From Lachnospiraceae bacterium NK4A179 (lineage in GTDB: Bacteria; Bacillota; Clostridia; Lachnospirales; Lachnospiraceae): a stretch of 64,000 bases of DNA. A model generated the notes under the pieces. It saw nothing but the letters and a program-made list of their open reading frames with translations. It made no database searches and had not been told where the DNA came from. The translations under genes were made by a program, and so were the position numbers. Location of the stretch: positions 31,781-95,780 of the forward strand of contig ATWC01000010.1 in assembly GCA_000421045.1 (NCBI GenBank). Reading direction: 5' to 3'. Positions within the stretch are counted from its first letter, which is position 1, and each line of letters begins with the position of its first letter. Below, piece by piece: positions 1-7,724 of this stretch.

Positions 1-1203
1 AAGGCTGCTGAAGAAGCGGCAAAGAAGGCCGAAGAAGAGCGTAAGAAGGCTGAAGAGGAAGCTAGGAAGAAGGCCGAGGAAGAGGCTAAAAAGAAGGCTG
101 AGGAAGAACGTAAGAAGGCCGAAGAGGAAGCTGCCAGAAAGGCTAAGGAAGAAGCAGAACGCAAAGCTCTTGCAGAGTTGCGTAAGGATGCTGATACATC
201 TGCAACTGCAGCCATAAAAGCAACCAAGAAGGGAACGCCTGAGTCATATAATGAACTTGCGGCTGCTCTTGATAAATACAGAGATTACGAAAAGAAAACC
301 GGCATAAATATGTCTGATGAGGCGGATAATGATACCTTCATTTCCGTTGAGGATATACTTGGCACACATTATTACGATGAGGATGCATTCAAACTGGCTG
401 TGCCTCTTATAAGTGATGCTGCAAGACATGGTAAGGCAAAGTCAGGTCTCTATTACGTTGATCATGTGGTAAGGAACAGGACTCTTATGCCGGAAGATGA
501 GGGTGCACTTAAGAACATCCTTGATAAGGCTATGGAGGATAAGGATATCATGTCCAACAAGGACATGAAGATCAAGCTGCTCCTTCTTAATGCCAAGATC
601 TACAAAGAGGGTCTTACCGTAAAGAAAAATATGGAAACGGCTTTTGGGTATTATAAGCAGGCTGCTGAACTTGGAAGTCCCAAAGGCACCGGATATGTCG
701 GAAACTGTCTCCTTTATGGCGACGGTGTTAAACGTGATCCCAAGGCTGCTTTTGAGTGGAATATGAAAGCTGCTGAGGCCGGTGAAGAAAGAGGCATAAG
801 AAATGTTGCCGTGGCATACGATTACGGTACAGGTATCAAGCATGATGCGCTTGAGGCAGTTAAGTGGTACAAGAAGCTGCTTGAGATTGTAAGTAATGAT
901 CGTTTTGCTAAATACAGGATTGCATACAGTCTTGCAAATCCCGATAAGATAATTGGTTTCAGACCGGATGAATCCCAGCTCAAGGAGGCTTATGATTATG
1001 CTGAAGCCGCTTTGGAGGCAGGTGAAGGGGAAGCTGAATATGTATTGGGTTATTTAAAGACTCTGCATGTTAACGGCGGACCGAATTATACGGAAAGCTA
1101 TACTCATTTTGCCAAGGTTGCCAACAGAGGAAATGAAAAGGCCAGAGAGTGGATGGCTAAATTTGTCAAGAACGGCAACGGGACCTATATGTTCAGGGGC
1201 TGA
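1..1203 (+). CDS. Sel1-repeat protein with Ala/Glu/Lys-rich stalk (5' partial)
   Basis: The reading frame is open from base 1, so the start lies upstream and only the last 400 residues are seen. Visible residues 1-63 are almost entirely K, A, E and R in units such as KKAEEER and KKAEEEA. This is typical of a long charged helix or TolA-like coiled coil, and the DNA is correspondingly repetitive. From about residue 195 to 300 there are Sel1-type helical repeats (GYYKQAAELG, LYGDGVKRDPKAAFEW, DYGTGIKHDALEAVKWY), which usually mediate protein-protein contacts. No catalytic motif is visible. Stop at 1201-1203, followed by an inverted repeat that could terminate it. The Sel1 assignment is firm; the function is unknown. 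Confidence 0.85.
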   Translation, partial: KAAEEAAKKAEEERKKAEEEARKKAEEEAKKKAEEERKKAEEEAARKAKEEAERKALAELRKDADTSATAAIKATKKGTPESYNELAAALDKYRDYEKKTGINMSDEADNDTFISVEDILGTHYYDEDAFKLAVPLISDAARHGKAKSGLYYVDHVVRNRTLMPEDEGALKNILDKAMEDKDIMSNKDMKIKLLLLNAKIYKEGLTVKKNMETAFGYYKQAAELGSPKGTGYVGNCLLYGDGVKRDPKAAFEWNMKAAEAGEERGIRNVAVAYDYGTGIKHDALEAVKWYKKLLEIVSNDRFAKYRIAYSLANPDKIIGFRPDESQLKEAYDYAEAALEAGEGEAEYVLGYLKTLHVNGGPNYTESYTHFAKVANRGNEKAREWMAKFVKNGNGTYMFRG

Positions 1204-1228
1204 GAAAAAGAAATTTAAACAGATTTTT

Positions 1229-1258
1229 AACGGGGGCTTGACAGCCCTCGTTATTTTT
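1229..1258 (+). terminator. Hairpin terminator-like inverted repeat after the Sel1 gene
   Basis: A 10-bp stem (1229-1238 with 1243-1252, one G-T pair) encloses the loop TGAC and is followed by ATTTTT. It lies 26 bases after the Sel1 stop. The same bases supply the -35 element of the tRNA promoter, so it may be terminator, promoter or both. Confidence 0.5.
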
Positions 1259-1266
1259 GAGATAAT
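1238..1266 (+). promoter_or_regulatory. Sigma-A-type promoter of the tRNA operon
   Basis: TTGACA at 1238-1243, a spacer of exactly 17 bases, then GATAAT at 1261-1266. Transcription would start near 1273, about 14 bases before tRNA-Arg. A perfect -35 box is what is expected for a stable-RNA operon. Confidence 0.8.
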
Positions 1267-1286
1267 ACAGCTTGCGCCAAAACATT

Positions 1287-1360
<74 letters not shown>

Positions 1361-1400
1361 TTCACGGAAATCCGTGAGACAGCCTTCACCTTTGTTTTAT

Positions 1401-1475
1401 GGTGGGTATAGCGTAGTTGGTTAACGCGCCAGATTGTGGTTCTGGAGACCGTGGGTTCGAGTCCCACTACCCACC
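1401..1475 (+). tRNA. tRNA-His (anticodon GTG)
   Basis: The acceptor GTGGGTA (1402-1408) pairs with TACCCAC (1468-1474). The extra G at 1401 opposite C at 1475 is the G-1:C73 pair diagnostic of histidine tRNA. The anticodon loop TTGTGGT gives GTG. CCA is not encoded. It lies 40 bases after tRNA-Arg. Confidence 0.95.
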
Positions 1476-1479
1476 CTCT

Positions 1480-1552
1480 TGGGCTGTCGCCAAGCGGTAA
1501 GGCACAGGGTTTTGATCCCTGCATTCCGCCGGTTCGAATCCGGCCGGCCCAG
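1480..1552 (+). tRNA. tRNA-Gln (anticodon TTG)
   Basis: The acceptor TGGGCTG (1480-1486) pairs with CGGCCCA (1545-1551) with one G-T pair. The anticodon stem CAGGG/CCCTG holds TTTTGAT, anticodon TTG. CCA is not encoded. It begins only four bases after tRNA-His, so the two are processed from one transcript. Confidence 0.94.
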
Positions 1553-1566
1553 TAAATAAGTTTTAT

Positions 1567-1592
1567 AGCCCGTTAGTGATAACGGGCTTTTT
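1567..1592 (+). terminator. Rho-independent terminator of the tRNA operon
   Basis: Perfect 9-bp stem AGCCCGTTA (1567-1575) with TAACGGGCT (1580-1588), four-base loop, then a run of five T. It starts 15 bases after tRNA-Gln. Confidence 0.92.
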
Positions 1593-1616
1593 CATTTTGC
1601 CGGGGCTTATATATGT

Positions 1617-1645
1617 TTGAAACTATCTCCGGTTGAAAGTATAAT
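1617..1645 (+). promoter_or_regulatory. Promoter of the TPR lipoprotein gene
   Basis: TTGAAA (1617-1622), 17-base spacer, TATAAT (1640-1645). Predicted start near 1652, leaving a leader of about 36 bases before the ATG at 1688. Confidence 0.78.
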
Positions 1646-1687
1646 ATACTGAGCAATTCGTATATCATCCGGTAAGGGTAAATAAGT

Positions 1688-2749
1688 ATGAGTATGGCAA
1701 AACGTAACAAAATACTGTCTATACTGAGCGCTGTTATTACAATAGGGCTTTTATCCGGCTGCGGGAAGACGGAGAAGACCGATCTGGATAACGGTCTGGC
1801 TTCTGTTACGCTTCAGGAGTATGATGATGCTCTGGATTTTCTTAAGCAGGCCGAAAAGAATGAAGAAGACCTTGAGTCTGTATACAGGGCTGAAGGACTT
1901 GCTTATATGGGACTCAGGGATTATGGAAATGCTGTGAGCGCATTTAAAAAGGCGCTTGCTTATGCCGGGACAAAGACGGGTGAAGCGGAGAAAGATATTA
2001 ATTACTATCTTGCTCTGTGTTATGCGAAGCAGGATGACTATGCTGCGGCAATAGAGAGACTGGATGCCGTCAGTGCACTTGATCCTTCTGATGAGACTGC
2101 GGCTCTTGAGAGGGGCAAGTTAAAACTGTATATGAATGACAAGGCCGGTGCAAAGGCGGATTTTGACCTTGCTGCCGGGGCTGATAAGGGCCATGCGGGC
2201 GTCTATATTGATATATATGACGTGTACTCATCCAAGGGCCTTGAGAAAGACGGAGCGGAGTATCTCGAGGCTGCCAGGACGGCAGATCCCGAAAAAATGG
2301 ATGATTATGATAAGGCGAGACTCTGTTACTACACCTATGATCTTGAGGGTGCATGTCACTACCTTGAGTATGCAAGAAGCATAGGAAAGGCTGATTCCGA
2401 CATGATCAGGCTGTTAGGCCACTGCTACAGGGAACTCGATAAATATGAGAATGCCACAGCAATATATCTGGGATACCTTGAAGATCATGCAGAACCTGAG
2501 ATATGCAACGAGCTTGGCATATCATATGCGGAGGAGGGCGATTATACAAAAGCGCTTGATGCCTTCAGAATGGGCATTAACATGCCGGAGGACAATACCT
2601 GTATGCAGGAACTGAAGCGCAATGAGATAGTCTGTCTGGAGAATCTTAAAAACTATAAAGAGGCGGCTGAACTTGCGTCCGTATATATCACCCAGTATGG
2701 GGAAGACCCTGATATGGTTAAGGAACTTGCTTTCCTGAGCACCAGATAG
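1688..2749 (+). CDS. TPR-repeat lipoprotein
   Basis: 353 residues. The N-terminus has basic residues, a hydrophobic stretch and a lipobox LLSGC with the acylated cysteine at residue 25, so it should be anchored on the outer face of the membrane. The rest is tandem tetratricopeptide repeats (for example YDDALDFLKQAEK, YGNAVSAFKKALAYAG, YENATAIYLGYLED, YTKALDAFRMGI), a scaffold for protein contacts. No enzymatic domain is visible. The start could be the ATG at 1688 or the second ATG at 1694; the signal peptide is complete with either. It has its own promoter and stands alone between the tRNA operon and nrdD. Function unknown. Confidence 0.85.
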   Translation: MSMAKRNKILSILSAVITIGLLSGCGKTEKTDLDNGLASVTLQEYDDALDFLKQAEKNEEDLESVYRAEGLAYMGLRDYGNAVSAFKKALAYAGTKTGEAEKDINYYLALCYAKQDDYAAAIERLDAVSALDPSDETAALERGKLKLYMNDKAGAKADFDLAAGADKGHAGVYIDIYDVYSSKGLEKDGAEYLEAARTADPEKMDDYDKARLCYYTYDLEGACHYLEYARSIGKADSDMIRLLGHCYRELDKYENATAIYLGYLEDHAEPEICNELGISYAEEGDYTKALDAFRMGINMPEDNTCMQELKRNEIVCLENLKNYKEAAELASVYITQYGEDPDMVKELAFLSTR

Positions 2750-2782
2750 GCTGATTTAAACAACTCTGTTATGTTTACCACG

Positions 2783-2798
2783 GCACAATGTATTGTGT
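2783..2798 (+). promoter_or_regulatory. NrdR box 1 (upstream copy)
   Basis: GCACAATGTATTGTGT matches the known NrdR operator consensus (acaCwAtATaTwGtgt) at 14 of 16 positions and is a near-perfect palindrome. NrdR is the ATP/dATP-sensing repressor of ribonucleotide reductase genes. The match was made by eye; binding is inferred. Confidence 0.75.
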
Positions 2799-2814
2799 GT
2801 ATACAAGAAAAAGC

Positions 2815-2830
2815 ACACGATATGTTGTGC
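2815..2830 (+). promoter_or_regulatory. NrdR box 2 (promoter-proximal copy)
   Basis: ACACGATATGTTGTGC matches the NrdR consensus at 13 of 16 positions. It begins 32 bp after box 1, about three helical turns, which is the spacing usual for paired NrdR boxes. It ends seven bases before the -35 element. The palindrome extends to AAAAGCACA/TGTGCTTTT (2809-2834), so it also resembles a short terminator for the lipoprotein gene. Confidence 0.7.
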
Positions 2831-2837
2831 TTTTATG

Positions 2838-2866
2838 TTGACATTAAAAATGTCCTTTGATAGAAT
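2838..2866 (+). promoter_or_regulatory. nrdD promoter
   Basis: TTGACA (2838-2843), 17-base spacer, TAGAAT (2861-2866). Placed immediately after NrdR box 2, so a bound repressor would interfere with polymerase. The start near 2873 implies a leader of roughly 140 bases before nrdD. I see no known riboswitch core in that leader. Confidence 0.82.
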
Positions 2867-3014
2867 AAGTTTGCACAGCCCAATTTCGCCAGTTATGTAA
2901 ACAATCAATTTTCGTGAATAAGGTTGTGAGGGGAAGAAGAGTCTGAAGGGGCGGTTTTAATGTGCCGAAAATAAGGCTTTTCAGCATTATAAAGCGAAGG
3001 GAAGGATAAATTTT

Positions 3015-5405
3015 ATGATCAGTGTTATCAAAAGGGATGGGGAAAAAGCAGATTTTATGTTAACCAAGATCGGTGACGCTATACGCAAGGCGTTTGAGGC
3101 CACCGAGATGTCGTACACAAACGATATCATAGATATGCTTTCACTTAAAGTTTCAGCTGATTTTCAGGAAAAGGTGAAAGATAACGCGGTTCATGTAGAG
3201 GATATTCAGGATTCTGTTGAAAAGGTCCTCGAGACAACGGGGTACACAGGGGTTGCAAAGGCATTCATCTTATACAGGAAGCAGCATGAAAAGATGAGAG
3301 CCATGAAGAGCACTATCCTTGATTACAAGGATGTTGTTAACAGCTACGTAAAGGTTGAAGACTGGCGTGTTAAGGAAAACTCTACAGTAACCTATTCGGT
3401 AGGCGGTCTCATCCTTTCAAATTCCGGCGCCGTAACAGCTAACTACTGGCTTTCGGAAATATATGATGATGAGATAGCAAACGCTCACAGAAATGCTGAT
3501 ATCCATATTCACGATCTTTCAATGCTTACAGGCTACTGCGCAGGCTGGTCGCTCAAGCAGCTCATCAAAGAAGGCCTTGGCGGTATTCCCGGCAAGATCA
3601 CTTCAGCTCCGGCAAAACATCTTTCCGTACTCTGCAACCAGATGGTAAACTTCTTAGGCATCATGCAGAATGAATGGGCAGGGGCTCAGGCATTTTCATC
3701 ATTCGATACATACCTTGCACCCTTTGCAAAGGCTGACAATCTTACATATCGCGATGTAAAGAAGTGCATCGAGACATTTATATACGGCGTTAACACTCCC
3801 AGCCGTTGGGGCACACAGTCACCGTTCTCAAATATAACGCTTGACTGGACTGTTCCTGCAGATCTTGCAGAGCTCCCTGCTATCGTAGGCGGCAAGGAAA
3901 TGGATTTCTGCTACAAGGACTGCAAGGCAGAGATGGATATGATCAACAAGGCATTCCTTGAGATCATGATCGAAGGCGATGCTAATGGCAGAGGCTTCCA
4001 GTATCCTATTCCCACATATTCGATAACAAGAGATTTCGACTGGTCTGATACCGAGAACAACAGACTTCTCTTCGAGATGGCCGCTAAGTATGGTACACCT
4101 TATTTTTCAAACTACATCAACTCCGATATGGAACCCAGTGATGTAAGAAGTATGTGCTGCAGGCTCCGTCTTGATCTCCGTGAGCTCAGAAAGAAGTCCG
4201 GCGGTTACTTCGGTTCAGGTGAAAGCACAGGATCTGTAGGCGTTGTTACCATCAACATGCCCAGGATCGCTTATCTTGCAACAACAAAACAGGAATTCTA
4301 CAAGCGTCTCGACAGGCTTATGGATATAGCTGCAAGAAGCCTTAAGATCAAGAGAGGCGTTATCACAAAGCTTCTTGATGAGGGGCTTTATCCTTACACA
4401 AGAAGATACCTCGGAAGCTTTGATAATCATTTCTCGACCATCGGTCTTGTAGGAATGAATGAAGTGGGTCTCAACGCAAACTGGCTTCGTGCTGATATGA
4501 CAGACGAGAAGACACAGGCGTTTACAAAGGAAGTTCTGAATCATATGCGTGATCGTCTCTCGGATTATCAGGAAGAGTATGGAGATCTTTACAATCTTGA
4601 GGCAACTCCCGCAGAGAGCACAGCATACCGCCTCGCTAAGCATGACAAGGCTAAGTGGCCCGCTATCAAGACTGCAGGTGAGAGCAGCACACCGTATTAT
4701 ACGAACAGCTCACACCTTCCTGTAGGATATACAGCAGATATCTTTGATGCTCTTGATATACAGGATGATATACAGACACTTTACACATCAGGAACCGTAT
4801 TCCACGCATTCTTAGGTGAGAAGCTTCCTGACTGGAAGGCAGCCGCAAAACTTGTGCGCACTATTGCCGAGAATTATAAGCTGCCGTATTACACACTTTC
4901 ACCGGTTTATTCTATCTGTTCAGAGCACGGCTACTTAAATGGCGAACAGAAAGTATGCCCTCACTGCAAGAAGGCGACAGAGGTATACTCCAGGATCACA
5001 GGTTACTACAGACCCGTTCAGAACTGGAATGACGGCAAGCTCCAGGAATATGCCGAGAGAGTGAATTATGATGTAGCACATTCAGTGATGAAGAGACCCA
5101 AGAGTGCAGTCGTAACAATGACTGATATCTTCGATGAGGAGGCTCCGCTCACTGTTGAAGAAAACACAGAGGTACGCTATCTTTTTACAACAAAGAGCTG
5201 CCCTAACTGCAAACTGGTTAAAGGATATTTAAAGGGCATAGATTATATGCTTATTGATGCTGAAGCAAATCCGGAACTTTCAGCCCGTTACAAGATCAAA
5301 CAGGCTCCCACGCTTGTTGTCGTAAAGGGTGATGAGGTTAAGAAGTATGCAAATGCTTCAAACATCAAGAAGTATGCTGAGGATCTGGTCCTGACAGAGG
5401 CCTGA
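3015..5405 (+). CDS. nrdD: Anaerobic (class III) ribonucleoside-triphosphate reductase with fused redoxin domain
   Basis: 796 residues. It reduces ribonucleoside triphosphates to dNTPs using a glycyl radical. An ATP-cone occupies about residues 1-95 (VIKRDGEKADF start), followed by the glycyl-radical barrel. The zinc site near the C-terminus has Cys635, His638, Cys648 and Cys651 (CSEH...CPHC), and the radical glycine is Gly663 in RITGYYRPVQNW. After the usual NrdD end, residues about 721-796 form a glutaredoxin/thioredoxin-like domain with the motif TTKSCPNC (Cys729, Cys732) and a cis-Pro-like APT. The start ATG follows GAAGGGAAGG. The activase gene nrdG is not in the window. Tandem NrdR-like boxes upstream suggest dATP-responsive repression. 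The family call is certain; a redox role of the tail is inferred. Confidence 0.96.
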   Translation: MISVIKRDGEKADFMLTKIGDAIRKAFEATEMSYTNDIIDMLSLKVSADFQEKVKDNAVHVEDIQDSVEKVLETTGYTGVAKAFILYRKQHEKMRAMKSTILDYKDVVNSYVKVEDWRVKENSTVTYSVGGLILSNSGAVTANYWLSEIYDDEIANAHRNADIHIHDLSMLTGYCAGWSLKQLIKEGLGGIPGKITSAPAKHLSVLCNQMVNFLGIMQNEWAGAQAFSSFDTYLAPFAKADNLTYRDVKKCIETFIYGVNTPSRWGTQSPFSNITLDWTVPADLAELPAIVGGKEMDFCYKDCKAEMDMINKAFLEIMIEGDANGRGFQYPIPTYSITRDFDWSDTENNRLLFEMAAKYGTPYFSNYINSDMEPSDVRSMCCRLRLDLRELRKKSGGYFGSGESTGSVGVVTINMPRIAYLATTKQEFYKRLDRLMDIAARSLKIKRGVITKLLDEGLYPYTRRYLGSFDNHFSTIGLVGMNEVGLNANWLRADMTDEKTQAFTKEVLNHMRDRLSDYQEEYGDLYNLEATPAESTAYRLAKHDKAKWPAIKTAGESSTPYYTNSSHLPVGYTADIFDALDIQDDIQTLYTSGTVFHAFLGEKLPDWKAAAKLVRTIAENYKLPYYTLSPVYSICSEHGYLNGEQKVCPHCKKATEVYSRITGYYRPVQNWNDGKLQEYAERVNYDVAHSVMKRPKSAVVTMTDIFDEEAPLTVEENTEVRYLFTTKSCPNCKLVKGYLKGIDYMLIDAEANPELSARYKIKQAPTLVVVKGDEVKKYANASNIKKYAEDLVLTEA

Positions 5406-5409
5406 GTTT

Positions 5410-7104
5410 ATGGCATTTGATGGCTTCACCGTTGCGGCGGTGACTGATGAACTGAATAAAAAGCTTAAGGGCGGGCGTATCTTAAAGATCGCCCAGCCCG
5501 AAAATGATGAGCTTATGCTGACTGTTTCCTGCAGGGATGGAAGGCGTAAGCTTCTTTTGTCGGCCAATGCGTCCGTTCCGATGATCTGCCTGACAAACAA
5601 GGATAAGAAGTCTCCTATGACAGCGCCTTCGTTCTGCATGCTTCTAAGAAAGCATCTTTCGAATGCGGAGGTTCTTTCGGTGAGACAGCCGGGATTCGAA
5701 CGCTCGGTGCGCATAGAGACCGAACATTTAAATGAGATGGGTGATCTTACAAAGAAGACTCTTCTCATTGAGATCATGGGAAAGTACAGCAATATTATCC
5801 TGACTGAAACCGATGATGAGGGAAGCGAGACGGTAGTGGATGCCATAAAGCGTGTGTCCTCCCTGGTAAGTTCTGTCAGGGAAGTGCTGCCGGGAAGACC
5901 GTATTTCATTCCCGATGCAATGGGAAAATCCGATCCGTTAACTGCAACTGAAGAGAGTTTTAATGCAGCTGTCGAAAAGTTTCCCGGAGATCCGGAGAAG
6001 GCTATATGTTCTTCTTTTTCGGGAATATCAATGCAGGCGGCCTCTGAGATAGTGCGCCTTTCCGATGGTGATCTCTGGGGAAGCTTTATCAGGATGACAG
6101 AGCGGGTCAAGAGCGGTAATTTTTCTCCGGTCATATATCTAAAAAACGGTATTCCTTCGGAGTTTTCGGCTGTGGATACCGGATATCTTCCGGATAAGGA
6201 AGCATATGATAGCGTATCGGAAATGCTCTCGGCATTTTATGATAAGCGTGAGGCAGCATCACGTATAAAAGCAAAGAGTGCATCCCTGCGTCAACAGGTC
6301 CAGACGCTTAAGGAAAGAGCAGCCAGGAAGGCAGCACTTCAGGAGAAGAGTTTAAAGGATACCGAAAAACGAGAAAAATACAGACTCTATGGAGAACTTC
6401 TTACGGCTTATGCTTATCAGATACCTGCCGGTGTGGATCATTATGAGGCCGAAAATTATAATGACGGGACCGTTGTGAAGATCCCCATGGATGCATCGCA
6501 GACTGCTTCGGAGAATGCGAAACGCTATTATGACAGGTATGTGAAGCTTAAGAGAACCTATGAGGCTGCAGGGGAGCAGTTAACCAATTCTCTGATCGAG
6601 CTTGAGCATCTAGAAAGCCTCGAACTGGCGCTTTCACTTGCCGAGAATGAGGATGATCTCGTGCAGATATCCGAAGAACTTGAATTATCGGGCTATTCAA
6701 AAAAGAAAAATGATAAGAAGAAAAAGAAAGAGCAGTCTAAGCCTTTTCATTTTGAGACAGAGGATGGCTATCAGATATACATAGGCAGGAACAATATCCA
6801 GAACGAAGAGCTAACGTTTAAATTTGCGGACGGCGGGGATATGTGGTTCCATGCGAAAAAGATGGCCGGATCACATGTGATCGTAAAAACCGGTGGCAGG
6901 GAACTTCCTGACAGTGTTTATGAAACAGCCGCTGCAGCTGCTGCGTATTTTTCAACAGCGAAGGATCAGACCAAGGCCGAGGTGGATTACACATGGCGAA
7001 AGAATATTAAGAAACCGCCCGGAACACCACCCGGTTATGTGATATATCATACAAATTACTCTATGGCTGTTGCTCCGGATATATCAAAACTCAAGAAAAT
7101 ATAG
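5410..7104 (+). CDS. rqcH: Ribosome-associated quality-control factor RqcH (NFACT family)
   Basis: 564 residues, the usual family length. RqcH binds stalled large ribosomal subunits and directs addition of C-terminal alanine tails to nascent chains. The N-terminal NFACT-N domain starts at the first residues (MAFDGFTVAAV) and is followed by helix-hairpin/coiled-coil regions (about 280-430, with a lysine-rich loop near 440). The C-terminal NFACT-R domain (about 450-564) carries the hallmark DMWFHAKKMAGSHVIV and PPGTPPGYVIYH. It begins four bases after the nrdD stop, so the two may be cotranscribed. The older name is fibronectin-binding protein FbpA; the ribosome role is family knowledge. Confidence 0.93.
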   Translation: MAFDGFTVAAVTDELNKKLKGGRILKIAQPENDELMLTVSCRDGRRKLLLSANASVPMICLTNKDKKSPMTAPSFCMLLRKHLSNAEVLSVRQPGFERSVRIETEHLNEMGDLTKKTLLIEIMGKYSNIILTETDDEGSETVVDAIKRVSSLVSSVREVLPGRPYFIPDAMGKSDPLTATEESFNAAVEKFPGDPEKAICSSFSGISMQAASEIVRLSDGDLWGSFIRMTERVKSGNFSPVIYLKNGIPSEFSAVDTGYLPDKEAYDSVSEMLSAFYDKREAASRIKAKSASLRQQVQTLKERAARKAALQEKSLKDTEKREKYRLYGELLTAYAYQIPAGVDHYEAENYNDGTVVKIPMDASQTASENAKRYYDRYVKLKRTYEAAGEQLTNSLIELEHLESLELALSLAENEDDLVQISEELELSGYSKKKNDKKKKKEQSKPFHFETEDGYQIYIGRNNIQNEELTFKFADGGDMWFHAKKMAGSHVIVKTGGRELPDSVYETAAAAAAYFSTAKDQTKAEVDYTWRKNIKKPPGTPPGYVIYHTNYSMAVAPDISKLKKI

Positions 7105-7121
7105 CATCCGGTTAACATATT

Positions 7122-7130
7122 TGTTATAAT
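7122..7130 (+). promoter_or_regulatory. Extended -10 promoter element
   Basis: TGTTATAAT combines the extended -10 dinucleotide TG with a perfect TATAAT (7125-7130). No good -35 box is present, as is common for extended -10 promoters. It sits 42 bases before the zinc-ribbon gene. Confidence 0.55.
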
Positions 7131-7171
7131 CTTAATGGTTATATGTTTTTTGAAGGGAGGTTATTTTTCTT

Positions 7172-7591
7172 ATGGGATTCGGCGAGAGTTTTTCTGCTTT
7201 TACAAAGGGCGTCGGTGAAAAAGTTAAAGGCAATGCGGAGGTAATGAACCTGCGCAGTCAGATTAACGCCGAGCAGAAGCAGATAAATGATCTTAAAGCT
7301 GTATTAGGCGGAAAATATTATGACTTGTATAAGGACACGGCTTCACCGGAACCTGAACTTCAGGAAACTCTGGATGCTATACGCTATCATGAACAGAAAG
7401 CTATGGATCTGGAAAAGCAGGCGGCAGATGTGAGACAGAATACAAGTTCTGTTTCTTTAAAGGCACAGCCCGGATCCGGATACGGTGAGTTCAAGTCGGG
7501 ATCTGCACCGGGAAACAAGTTCTGCACACAGTGTGGTGCTCCTCTTGTTGAGGGTCAGGCATTCTGCGTAAAATGCGGAGCAAAAATATAA
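7172..7591 (+). CDS. Small coiled-coil protein with C-terminal zinc ribbon
   Basis: 139 residues, strong ribosome-binding site GGGAGG. Residues about 1-95 are predicted helical/coiled coil (LRSQINAEQKQINDLKAVLGGKYYDLY). A short Gly/Ser linker leads to a double-CxxC zinc ribbon, CTQC...CVKC, with cysteines at 118, 121, 132 and 135. No signal peptide or membrane segment. Such proteins are common in clostridia without a defined role; the ribbon may bind protein or nucleic acid. Monocistronic by its own extended -10 element. Function unknown. Confidence 0.8.
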   Translation: MGFGESFSAFTKGVGEKVKGNAEVMNLRSQINAEQKQINDLKAVLGGKYYDLYKDTASPEPELQETLDAIRYHEQKAMDLEKQAADVRQNTSSVSLKAQPGSGYGEFKSGSAPGNKFCTQCGAPLVEGQAFCVKCGAKI

Positions 7592-7592
7592 A

Positions 7593-7606
7593 TGCGTTTA
7601 AACGCA
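7593..7606. repeat. Perfect 14-bp palindrome
   Basis: TGCGTTTAAACGCA lies just after the zinc-ribbon stop and 16 bases before the -35 box of the aspB promoter. There is no T-run, so it is not a convincing terminator. It could be an operator; nothing in the sequence identifies the protein. Confidence 0.4.
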
Positions 7607-7622
7607 CGCCTGTATTAAACTC

Positions 7623-7651
7623 TTGTAGAAACTTCCTCCATGTTGTAATAT
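7623..7651 (+). promoter_or_regulatory. Candidate aspB-sortase promoter
   Basis: TTGTAG (7623-7628), 17-base spacer, TAATAT (7646-7651). The -35 matches at the key TTG. Leader about 67 bases before the ATG at 7725. Confidence 0.55.
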
Positions 7652-7724
7652 TATCTGCGGTATTTTAACGGCCGGCATCGTATGCTTGATGCAGTAAAGG
7701 CCGTACAGCACGGAGGATAAAAAT

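Noticed and set aside
1..190. DNA-level tandem repeat as an independent element
   Set aside because: The repetition follows the KKAEEE heptad-like protein pattern of an open reading frame, so it is coding low complexity and not a separate repeat element.
2809..2834. Simple terminator after the TPR lipoprotein gene
   Set aside because: The hairpin exists, but there are only four T after it and it coincides with NrdR box 2 at the right spacing from box 1, so I list it as an operator and only mention the terminator reading.
2873..3014. Cobalamin or other known riboswitch in the nrdD leader
   Set aside because: The purine-rich segment looked similar at first, but no B12-box or other conserved core is present, and class III reductase gives no reason for one.
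5358..6134. 258-residue minus-strand frame
   Set aside because: Lies wholly within rqcH and has no recognisable domain or ribosome-binding site; it is a shadow of the real gene.
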